17,226 nucleotides of DNA from Thermoanaerobacterales bacterium (GTDB lineage Bacteria > Actinomycetota > Acidimicrobiia > Acidimicrobiales > JACDCH01), in assembly GCA_017577565.1 (NCBI GenBank), contig PKRH01000076.1:1-17226 (forward strand), in the 5' to 3' direction. Of the stretch, positions 7,611 to 13,833 are shown piece by piece; the stretch's first letter is position 1, and each line of letters opens with the position of its first letter. The notes beneath the pieces are model-generated. The model was not told the origin of the DNA and did not search any database. It worked only from the letters and a program-made list of their open reading frames with translations. Position numbers and translations under genes: made by a program.

Positions 7611-8465
7611 ATGGCGACGACCACCCCGCCGCGGCCGGCCGGGGAGCGGACGGTCGGGGAGCTGCTCCGGGCGTGGCGGCTGCGGCGGCGCCGCAGCCAG
7701 CTCGACCTGGCCAGCGAGGCCGGCGTGTCGACTCGGCACCTGAGCTTCGTGGAGACCGGGCGGGCCCGGCCGAGCCGCGAGCTGATCCTGCACCTGGCCG
7801 AGCACCTCGACGTCCCCCTCCGGGAGCGCAACGCCATGCTGCTCGCCGCCGGGTACGCCCCCGTCTACGGCCACCGGCCGCTGGACGACGCCGAGATGGC
7901 GCCGGTGCGGGCCGCGCTGGGGGTCGTCCTGCGGGGGCACGAGCCGTTCCCCGCCGTCGTCGTCGACCGGCACTGGGACCTGGTGGCCGCCAACGACGCC
8001 GCCCTCGGCGTGCTGGCCGCCGGCGTCGACCCCGCGCTGCTCGCCCCGCCCGCCAACGTCCTGCGGGCCAGCCTCCACCCCGACGGGCTCGCGCCCCGCA
8101 TCGCCAACCTCGACCAGTGGTCGGCCCACCTCGTCGCCCGCCTGCGGCGCGAGGTCGACCTCTACGGGGACCCGGCGCTGGCCGCCCTGCTCGACGAGGT
8201 GTGCGGCTACCCGGGCGTCGTCGCCACGCCCGCCGACGAGGACGTGGCCAGCCGCCTGTTCGTCCCCCTCGAGCTCCGGTCCGAGGCCGGGCCGCTGCGG
8301 TTCTTCAGCACGATCGCCACCTTCGGGACCGCCCGGGACGTGACGGTCGAGGAGCTGTCCATCGAGTCGTTCTTCCCCGCCGACCGGGCCACCGAGGAGG
8401 CGTTGCGGTCGGCCGCCGCCCGCCGGGGCGCTCAGAGCAGCGAGAGCTGGGTCGCGTCCTCCTGA
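7611..8465 (+). CDS. XRE-family regulator with MmyB-like ligand-binding domain
   Basis: This 284-residue protein has an XRE helix-turn-helix at ~16-75 (LLRAWRLRRRRSQLDLASEA, then VSTRHLSFVETGRARPSREL). A C-terminal MLTR (MmyB-like transcription regulator ligand-binding) domain spans ~95-270, with the family run FPAVVVDRHWDLVAAN and the later LRFFSTIATFGTARDVTVEEL. MmyB-like domains adopt a PAS-like fold, and some bind fatty acids; the ligand here is unknown. Members usually regulate an adjacent, divergent gene, which here is soxR. The gene starts close to its own -10 and its last 34 bases are antisense to the 3' end of the radical SAM gene. Confidence 0.92.
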   Translation: MATTTPPRPAGERTVGELLRAWRLRRRRSQLDLASEAGVSTRHLSFVETGRARPSRELILHLAEHLDVPLRERNAMLLAAGYAPVYGHRPLDDAEMAPVRAALGVVLRGHEPFPAVVVDRHWDLVAANDAALGVLAAGVDPALLAPPANVLRASLHPDGLAPRIANLDQWSAHLVARLRREVDLYGDPALAALLDEVCGYPGVVATPADEDVASRLFVPLELRSEAGPLRFFSTIATFGTARDVTVEELSIESFFPADRATEEALRSAAARRGAQSSESWVASS

Positions 8466-9523
8466 GCCGCGGGGACGGCGGTCGGTTCCGGGTGCGCCGT
8501 CCGCCGGCGGCGGGGGACCTCGACCCGCTGCTCCGGCCGGGCCGGGCGCCCGGTCATGTGCTCGGCGTCGGTGCGCTCGACCGCCCGGACGCCGTGGCGC
8601 CGGGCCAGGTCGCGGACCAGCGCCTCGTGGGCCCGCTGCTCGGCGGCGGGGAGGTAGGCCCGGTCGCGGTAGCGGCGCCGGTAGTCGGCGACCAGGTGGG
8701 GGTGCGTCTCGGCCAGCCGGTCGAGGAAGACGGCGTCGACGCCCGGGCGCAGGTGGAGCAGCACGGTCGAGATCGACCGCGCCCCCGCGGCCACGCACGC
8801 CTCGACGACGGCCTCGAGCTGCTCGGGTGCGTCGGACAGGCCGGGCAGCACCGGCGCGACGAGGACCCCGCACGGGACGCCGGCCTCGTTGAGCTGCTCG
8901 ATCGCCCGCACCCGCCGCCGGGGGTGGGGCGTGCCCGGCTCGGTGGCCCGCCACACGTCCTCGTCGAGCGTGCCGATGGACAGGTTGACCCGCACGGTCG
9001 TGCGCCGGGCCGCCTCGACGAGCAGGTCGAGGTCGCGCAGCACGAGCGTCGACTTGGTGAGGATCGAGAACGGGTTGGCCCGCTCGATGAGCACCTCGAC
9101 GATGCCGCGGGTGAGGCGGTACTTGCCCTCGGCCCGCTGGTACGGGTCGGTGTTGGTGCCCATGGCGATGAGGTCGCCCCGCCACCGCCGGGGGTCGAGC
9201 TCGGCGCGCAGGCGGGAGACCGCGTTGACCTTGACGACGATGCGGCGCTCGAAGTCGCGGTCGGCGTCGAGGTCGAGGTAGGTGTGGGAGGGGCGGGCGA
9301 AGCAGTAGGTGCAGGCGTGCGTGCAGCCCCGGTAGGGGTTGACGGTGTAGCGGAACCCGAACGGGGCGCCCTTGACCTCGTTGATGATCCGCTGGGCCCG
9401 CACGTGCAGGAACTCGAGGCCCCGGAACTCGCCGCGGCCGGGCTGGCGCTCGAAGATCGGCTCGTCGAAGAGCGTCTGCTGCGGCCGGGGCTCGTCGGCC
9501 AGCTGCCACCGCAGGCCGGTCAT
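8432..9523 (-). CDS. Radical SAM protein, Rv2578c/SplB-like family
   Basis: This 363-residue protein carries the radical SAM [4Fe-4S] motif CxxxCxxC at Cys67-Cys71-Cys74 (GCTHACTYCFARPSH), preceded by INEVKGAPFGFRYTVNPYRG. That context is typical of the actinobacterial 'Rv2578c family' related to spore photoproduct lyase. The conserved NTDPYQRAEGKYRLTRG and ILTKSTLVLRDLDLL strands of the TIM-barrel follow. It ends in a long basic/Pro-rich tail and the characteristic QLSLL. The reaction is not established for this family; a DNA-repair or nucleic-acid role is inferred from SplB similarity and from the SOS-box-like site in its promoter. The start ATG 9523 lies six bases after TACAGT. It is separated from corA by 53 bases that contain this promoter. 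Confidence 0.9.
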   Translation of the reverse strand: MTGLRWQLADEPRPQQTLFDEPIFERQPGRGEFRGLEFLHVRAQRIINEVKGAPFGFRYTVNPYRGCTHACTYCFARPSHTYLDLDADRDFERRIVVKVNAVSRLRAELDPRRWRGDLIAMGTNTDPYQRAEGKYRLTRGIVEVLIERANPFSILTKSTLVLRDLDLLVEAARRTTVRVNLSIGTLDEDVWRATEPGTPHPRRRVRAIEQLNEAGVPCGVLVAPVLPGLSDAPEQLEAVVEACVAAGARSISTVLLHLRPGVDAVFLDRLAETHPHLVADYRRRYRDRAYLPAAEQRAHEALVRDLARRHGVRAVERTDAEHMTGRPARPEQRVEVPRRRRTAHPEPTAVPAAQEDATQLSLL

Positions 9524-9529
9524 GCCGCC

Positions 9530-9535
9530 ACTGTA
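9530..9535 (-). promoter_or_regulatory. Putative -10 element (TACAGT) of the radical SAM gene
   Basis: On the minus strand TACAGT is followed by six bases and ATG 9523, a leaderless layout. A weak -35 (TTCGCC, 9557-9552) lies 16 bases upstream. Confidence 0.5.
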
Positions 9536-9536
9536 G

Positions 9537-9550
9537 CGAACGTACGTACC
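9537..9550. promoter_or_regulatory. SOS/LexA-box-like operator in the radical SAM promoter
   Basis: CGAACGTACGTACC agrees at every position but one (A for T at base 12) with the Gram-positive LexA/DinR consensus CGAACRNRYGTTYC. It fills the spacer just upstream of the -10, where a bound repressor would block RNA polymerase. Its core GTACGTAC is itself palindromic, so another dimeric repressor is possible. Confidence 0.5.
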
Positions 9551-9576
9551 CGGCGAACAGGCGTGCGGTTCACGGT

Positions 9577-10554
9577 CTACAGCCACCCGCGCCGGCGGAA
9601 CAGCACGTACAGCCCGACCGAGGCGGCGACGATCAGCGCCAGGGCGGTGACGACGCCGTGGACCTCGCCCTCGCCGGGGAACGGCACGTTCATGCCGTAG
9701 ACGCCGGTGACCAGGGTGGGCACGGCGATGATCGCCGCCCAGCTCGACACCGTCTTCATGACCTGGTTCTGGCGGTAGTCGCGCAGGCTCAGGTCGGCGT
9801 CCGACAGCGACGCGCACAGGTCGCGCAGGCCGTCGGTCGCCTCGGTGACGGTGACGACGTGGTCGTAGAGGTCCTGCCAGTAGGGGAGCAGGGCCGGCTG
9901 CACGAGCTCGTGCTCCCGGTGCAGCAGCGTGCTGAGCGCCTCGCGCAGCGGTAGCACCAGGCGGTGGAGCCGGGTCACCGCCCGCCGCATGTCGAACCAC
10001 TCCCGCTGCCGGTCGGGGGGCAGCGGCCTGCCGGAGAAGATCTCGTCGGCGACGTCGTCGAGGGCGTCCTCGATGCGGTCGAGCACGTCCATGTAGCCGT
10101 CCACGGCCTGGTCGAGCAGCCCGTGGACGAGGGCGCCGGGCCCCAGCGCGACCAGCTCCGGCCGGGCGGACCAGCCCCGCAGCGCCGCCTCGGTCGACCC
10201 GGCGCCGGGCTCGCGGGCCGTGACCACCCACCGGTCGCCGACGAAGGCGTCGACCTCGGCGGTGACCAGGCGCCGGCGGTCGGGGTCGAGGTCGACCACC
10301 TTCCAGGTGACGAACAGGTGGGTGGGGTAGCGGTCGACCTTGGGGCGCTGGTGCGGCTCGACCGCGTCCTCGACGGCGAGGTCGTGCAGGCCCAGCTCCG
10401 CCGCCAGCGGGCGCAGGTCGTCGGGGCCGGCGTCGACGACGTCGACCCAGACGAGCACGTCCGGACGGGCCAGCCGGTCGGTGACCTCGGCGACCGGGAA
10501 GCCCTCGTCCTCGAGCACGCCCTTCCGGAAGGCGTGCGTGCGCACGTCGCCCAC
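9577..10554 (-). CDS. CorA-family magnesium/divalent metal transporter
   Basis: From GTG 10554 the product is 325 residues, the usual CorA size. A cytoplasmic alpha/beta N-terminal domain contains LHDLAVEDAVEPHQRPKVDRY, the family's 'H-x-L-x-x-E-D' region. A long helical stalk follows (~150-270). Transmembrane helix 1 (SWAAIIAVPTLVTGVYGMN) ends in the GMN selectivity motif at ~287-289, then a short acidic loop (GEGEVHG) and transmembrane helix 2, ending RRRGWL. It would act as a homopentamer moving Mg2+, or Co2+/Ni2+/Zn2+ in some members; the ion cannot be read from sequence. Several in-frame starts are possible (TTG 10566, GTG 10554, GTG 10545). GTG 10554 is chosen because it lies six bases after a weak -10-like TTGACT, matching the layout at neighbouring genes. 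Confidence 0.9.
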   Translation of the reverse strand: MGDVRTHAFRKGVLEDEGFPVAEVTDRLARPDVLVWVDVVDAGPDDLRPLAAELGLHDLAVEDAVEPHQRPKVDRYPTHLFVTWKVVDLDPDRRRLVTAEVDAFVGDRWVVTAREPGAGSTEAALRGWSARPELVALGPGALVHGLLDQAVDGYMDVLDRIEDALDDVADEIFSGRPLPPDRQREWFDMRRAVTRLHRLVLPLREALSTLLHREHELVQPALLPYWQDLYDHVVTVTEATDGLRDLCASLSDADLSLRDYRQNQVMKTVSSWAAIIAVPTLVTGVYGMNVPFPGEGEVHGVVTALALIVAASVGLYVLFRRRGWL

Positions 10555-10560
10555 GGTGCC

Positions 10561-10566
10561 AGTCAA
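10561..10566 (-). promoter_or_regulatory. Weak -10-like element (TTGACT) of corA
   Basis: On the minus strand TTGACT precedes GTG 10554 by six bases. It keeps the first and last T of TANNNT but lacks the second-position A, so this is only a tentative call. Confidence 0.2.
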
Positions 10567-10628
10567 CACCCTGGCCACGCGCCGTGGGCGGATCGGCCAC
10601 GGCCCGGCCGCCGGGCGCGGGGCGCGAG

Positions 10629-10634
10629 TAGGGT
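10629..10634 (+). promoter_or_regulatory. Putative -10 element (TAGGGT) of the lipoprotein hydrolase gene
   Basis: TAGGGT, identical to the element before the OsmC gene, lies 26 bases before ATG 10661 and would give a short leader carrying the ribosome site at 10647-10657. Confidence 0.45.
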
Positions 10635-10646
10635 GCGGGCAGCGCC

Positions 10647-10657
10647 GAGGAGGGGGA
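10647..10657 (+). promoter_or_regulatory. Ribosome binding site of the lipoprotein hydrolase gene
   Basis: GAGGAGGGGGA is a strong purine-rich Shine-Dalgarno a few bases before ATG 10661 and fixes that start over longer in-frame extensions. Confidence 0.75.
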
Positions 10658-10660
10658 CCG

Positions 10661-11491
10661 ATGGGGATCGTTCGTCGCCTGCTGTCCGTCGCCGCCGTGG
10701 TCGCGGTGGCCGCCGGCTCGCTCGCCGGCTGCGACTGGCCCGAGGGCACCCGGTACGTCGACGTCGTCTTCGAGGGCTACGAGGCCACGACCGGCATCCC
10801 GTACCGCACGACGACGACCCACACCGGCGAGCCGATCACCTTGCGCCTCGACGTCTACGAGCCCGCGGGCGACACGGCCGAGGAGCGGCCGGTGATCATG
10901 TGGATGTTCGGCGGCGCCTGGCGGGCCGGCGACCGCAACCAGCTCGCGTCCTACGCCCAGGACTCGGCCCGGCGGGGGTACGTCGGCGTGACGATCGACT
11001 ACCGCATCCGGCCCGAGGGCGGCGACCTGATCGCCGCCTCGAACGACGCCTACGAGGACACGCTGGCGGCCATCCGCTGGTTGCAGGACCACGCCGAGCA
11101 GTTCCGCATCGACCCCGACGCCATCGTGCCGGCGGGCTACTCGGCCGGCGCCATCAACGCGCTGCACGCCCTGCACCGCCCCGCCGACACGCCGGCGGCC
11201 GGCGCGGTGGCCATCGCCGGGATGCTGTTCCACGCCCCGAGCCCCGACCGCGGGCCGTCGATCGTGTTCAGCGGCACGGCCGACACGATCGTCCCCCACG
11301 CGGTGGCGCGGGACCAGTGCCAGCAGGCGACCGACGCCGGCAGCCCGTGCCGCTTCGTCGCCTACGAGGGCGGCGACCACTTCATCGCCCTCACCCAGGC
11401 CGCCGACATCCGCGAGCGGACCGCCGACTTCGTCTTCGAGACGATCCTCTGGCCGGCCGGCTACCCGCTCGAGATCGTCCCGACCGGCTGA
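10661..11491 (+). CDS. Lipoprotein alpha/beta-hydrolase (esterase-like)
   Basis: This 276-residue protein begins with a lipoprotein signal: MGIVRRLL, a hydrophobic stretch of alanines and valines, then the lipobox LAGC with lipidated Cys24. It should be anchored on the outer face of the cytoplasmic membrane. The mature part is an alpha/beta-hydrolase. MFGGAWRAGDR (~82-92) takes the place of the HGGGW oxyanion strand. The nucleophile elbow is GYSAG with Ser161. SGTADTIVPH carries the likely acid Asp208, and GGDHF the His240. Cys220 and Cys230 may form a disulphide. It resembles carboxylesterase/BD-FAE-type proteins, and the natural ester is unknown. It is divergent from corA and converges on the aldehyde-dehydrogenase pair. 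Confidence 0.88.
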   Translation: MGIVRRLLSVAAVVAVAAGSLAGCDWPEGTRYVDVVFEGYEATTGIPYRTTTTHTGEPITLRLDVYEPAGDTAEERPVIMWMFGGAWRAGDRNQLASYAQDSARRGYVGVTIDYRIRPEGGDLIAASNDAYEDTLAAIRWLQDHAEQFRIDPDAIVPAGYSAGAINALHALHRPADTPAAGAVAIAGMLFHAPSPDRGPSIVFSGTADTIVPHAVARDQCQQATDAGSPCRFVAYEGGDHFIALTQAADIRERTADFVFETILWPAGYPLEIVPTG

Positions 11492-11494
11492 GGT

Positions 11495-11510
11495 GCGGGC
11501 CCGGGCCCGC
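11495..11510. terminator. Perfect 16-bp palindrome between convergent genes, possible bidirectional terminator
   Basis: GCGGGCCCGGGCCCGC sits in the 39-base gap between the hydrolase stop and the stop of the truncated ALDH gene. It folds into a 6-bp all-GC stem with a CCGG loop on either strand. A second small hairpin (GCGGC-TCG-GCCGC, 11516-11528) follows. There is no T-run, as is usual for G+C-rich actinobacterial terminators. Confidence 0.4.
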
Positions 11511-11530
11511 GGGCTGCGGCTCGGCCGCGC

Positions 11531-12397
11531 TCAGGTGCCGACCGGGTGCCAGACGGTCTTGATCTCGAGGAAGGCCGTCATGCGGTCGAGGCCGGGGTCC
11601 GCGGCCCAGTCGGGCTCGTCCTCGGGCGGGCGGACCACCCGCTTCAGGTTCTCGGCCGCCGCAGCCTCGAGCTCGGTCGCCAGCTCGGGGTCGCCCACGC
11701 CGGTCAGGTCGATGGCGTTCACGTCCATGTGCGAGGCCAGCCAGGGGGCGATCTCGGCCACCCGACCGGTCAGGACGTTCACCACCCCGCCGGGCACGTC
11801 CGAGGTGGCCAGCACCTCGGCCAGCGTGATCGCCGGCAGCGGGGCGCGCTCGGACGCCACGACGACGCAGGTGTTGCCGGTGACGATGACCGGCGCGACC
11901 ACCGACACCAGGCCGAGCAGCGGCGACGCCGGGGCGACGACCGCCACGACGCCGGTGGGCTCGGGCACCGAGAAGTCGAAGTAGGGGCCGGCCACCGGGT
12001 TGGACGAGCCCCGCACCTGGTGCAGCTTGTCGCTCCACCCGGCGTACCAGACCCAGCGGTCGACGGCGGCGTCGACGACCCGCTCGGCCTCCCGGGGGGT
12101 CAGCCCCTCGGCGTCGACCAGCTCGGCGACGAACTGCGCCCGCCGCCCCTCCAGCACCTCGGCCACCCGGTAGAGCACCTGCCCCCGGTTGTAGGCGGTC
12201 GCGCCCGACCAGCCGGGGAACGCCTTGCGGGCGGCGACGACGGCGTCGCGGGCGTCCTTGCGGGAGGCCAGCGCCGCGTTGGCGAGGAAGCGGCCGTCGG
12301 CCGACCGCACCTCGTAGCTGCGGCCCGACTCCGAGCGGGGGAACGCGCCGCCGACGAAGAGCTTGTAGGTCTTGCGCACGGACAGGCGGTCAGACAT
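11531..12397 (-). CDS. Truncated, non-catalytic aldehyde-dehydrogenase-like protein (ALDH16 C-terminal-half type)
   Basis: This 288-residue protein matches only the N-terminal/NAD-binding part of ALDHs. YKLFVGGAFPRSESGRSYEV is the usual ALDH opening. GVVAVVAPASPLLGL stands where PWNFP should be, so the oxyanion Asn is lost. TGNTCVVVASERAP replaces TGNTVVLKPAE, and LTGVGDPE replaces FTGSTEVG. The ELGGK glutamate and catalytic cysteine regions are absent. It then jumps to MTAFLEIKTVWHPVGT, a tail typical of ALDH16 proteins. It is complete, with proper start and stop, rather than decayed. Its ATG lies inside the end of the upstream full-length ALDH (8-base overlap ATGTCTGA), so translation is coupled. 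By analogy with ALDH16, which fuses a catalytic ALDH to a truncated ALDH domain, it is probably a subunit of that enzyme. I infer no independent activity. Confidence 0.85.
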   Translation of the reverse strand: MSDRLSVRKTYKLFVGGAFPRSESGRSYEVRSADGRFLANAALASRKDARDAVVAARKAFPGWSGATAYNRGQVLYRVAEVLEGRRAQFVAELVDAEGLTPREAERVVDAAVDRWVWYAGWSDKLHQVRGSSNPVAGPYFDFSVPEPTGVVAVVAPASPLLGLVSVVAPVIVTGNTCVVVASERAPLPAITLAEVLATSDVPGGVVNVLTGRVAEIAPWLASHMDVNAIDLTGVGDPELATELEAAAAENLKRVVRPPEDEPDWAADPGLDRMTAFLEIKTVWHPVGT

Positions 12398-13820
12398 CGA
12401 GGTAGGCCTCCAGGCCGTGACGGCCGCCCTCGCGGCCGAAGCCCGACTCCTTGTAGCCGCCGAAGGGGCTGGTCGGGTCGAAGCGGTTGAACGTGTTGGC
12501 CCACACGACGCCGGCCCGCAGGCGCTGGGCCATCCAGAGGATGCGGCTGCCCTTCTCGGTCCAGACGCCGGCGGACAGGCCGTAGGGCGTGTTGTTGGCC
12601 TTCTCGACCGCCTCGGCCGGGGTGCGGAAGGTGAGCACGGAGAGCACGGGACCGAAGATCTCCTCCCGGGCGATGCGGTGGGCCTGGCTCACGCCGGTGA
12701 ACACGGTGGGCGGGAACCAGTAGCCGCGCTCGGGCAGCTCGCACGGCGGCGACCAGCGCTCGGCGCCCTCCTGCTCGCCGATCTCGGACAGCGTGCGGAT
12801 CTTGTCCAGCTGGGCCTGGCTGTTGATGGCGCCGATGTCGGTGTTCTTGTCGAGCGGGTCGCCGAGCCGGAGCGTCCGCAGGCGCCGCTTCAGCCGCTCG
12901 AGCAGCTCCTCCGCGATGGACTCCTGGACGAGCAGGCGGCTGCCCGCGCAGCACACGTGGCCCTGGTTGAAGAAGATGCCGTTGACGATCCCCTCGACGG
13001 CCTGGTCGAGCGGGGCGTCGTCGAAGACGACGTTGGCCGCCTTGCCGCCCAGCTCGAGGGTGAGCTTCTTGCGGCTGCCGGCGAGCGACCGGGCGATCTG
13101 GCGACCGACCTCGGTGGAGCCGGTGAAGGCCACCTTGTCGACGCCCGGGTGCTCGACCAGCGCCCGGCCGGTGTCCCCGGCCCCGGTGACGATGTTGACG
13201 ACGCCGGGCGGCAGCTCGGCCTGCCGGCAGATGTCGGCGAAGGCCAGGGCGGTGAGCGGCGTCGTCTCCGCCGGCTTCAGCACCACGGTGTTGCCGGTCG
13301 CCAGGGCCGGGGCGACCTTCCAGGCCAGCATGAGCAGCGGGAAGTTCCAGGGGATGACCTGCCCGGCCACGCCGAGCGGCCGGGGGTCGGGCCCGAAGCC
13401 CGCGTAGGCCAGCTTGTCGGCCCAGCCGGCGTGGTAGAAGAAGTGCGCCGCGACGAGGGGGAGGTCGACGTCGCGGCTCTCGCGGATCGGCTTGCCGTTG
13501 TCGATCGTCTCGAGCACCGCCAGCTCGCGCGACCGCTCCTGCACGAGGCGGGCGATGCGGAACAGGTACTTGCCCCGCTCGCGCCCGGGCAGGCGCGACC
13601 ACACCTCCTCGTAGGCGCGGCGGGCGGCGGCGACGGCCCGGTCGACGTCCGCGGGACCGGCGGCCACGACCTCGGACAGCACCTCCTCGGTGGCCGGGTT
13701 GACCGTCTTGAACGGGTGCCCGTCGATCGGGTCGACCATCTCGCCGTCGATGAACAGCCCGTAGCTGGGGGCGATGTCGACGATCGACCGGGACTCGGGC
13801 GCCGGTGCGTACTCGAACAT
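12390..13820 (-). CDS. NAD(P)+-dependent aldehyde dehydrogenase (catalytic half of an ALDH16-like pair)
   Basis: This 476-residue protein carries all ALDH signatures. PWNFP (157-161) has the oxyanion Asn159. GNTVVLKPAE (176-185) and FTGSTEVGR (232-240) bind the cofactor. ELGGK has the general base Glu256. NQGHVCCAGSR has catalytic Cys290, aligned with Cys302 of human ALDH2. EEIFGPVLSV and the terminal PFGGYKESGFGREGG are also present. It oxidises an aldehyde to the acid in the cytoplasm. Its place 11 bases after deoC makes acetaldehyde from deoxyribose-5-phosphate cleavage a good candidate substrate, which is inferred from context. The ribosome site GAGGGG overlaps the deoC stop, so it is co-transcribed and probably co-translated. 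Its end overlaps the start of the truncated ALDH-like gene. Confidence 0.93.
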   Translation of the reverse strand: MFEYAPAPESRSIVDIAPSYGLFIDGEMVDPIDGHPFKTVNPATEEVLSEVVAAGPADVDRAVAAARRAYEEVWSRLPGRERGKYLFRIARLVQERSRELAVLETIDNGKPIRESRDVDLPLVAAHFFYHAGWADKLAYAGFGPDPRPLGVAGQVIPWNFPLLMLAWKVAPALATGNTVVLKPAETTPLTALAFADICRQAELPPGVVNIVTGAGDTGRALVEHPGVDKVAFTGSTEVGRQIARSLAGSRKKLTLELGGKAANVVFDDAPLDQAVEGIVNGIFFNQGHVCCAGSRLLVQESIAEELLERLKRRLRTLRLGDPLDKNTDIGAINSQAQLDKIRTLSEIGEQEGAERWSPPCELPERGYWFPPTVFTGVSQAHRIAREEIFGPVLSVLTFRTPAEAVEKANNTPYGLSAGVWTEKGSRILWMAQRLRAGVVWANTFNRFDPTSPFGGYKESGFGREGGRHGLEAYLDV

Positions 13821-13827
13821 GGCGGGA

Positions 13828-13833
13828 CCCCTC
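13828..13833 (-). promoter_or_regulatory. Ribosome binding site of the ALDH gene overlapping the deoC stop
   Basis: On the minus strand GAGGGG overlaps the deoC TGA by two bases and lies seven bases before ATG 13820. This supports coupled translation of deoC and the aldehyde dehydrogenase and fixes the ALDH start. Confidence 0.65.

Noticed and set aside
9524..11380. Upstream extension of the radical SAM frame through corA and the lipoprotein gene
   Set aside because: The extension is a shadow of corA and the hydrolase. The family start MTGLRWQL follows directly after a -10 element.
11531..12397. Truncated ALDH as a pseudogene
   Set aside because: It has a coupled start, a clean stop, no frameshift and a specific ALDH16-type tail. 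The missing catalytic part is a family feature and not decay.
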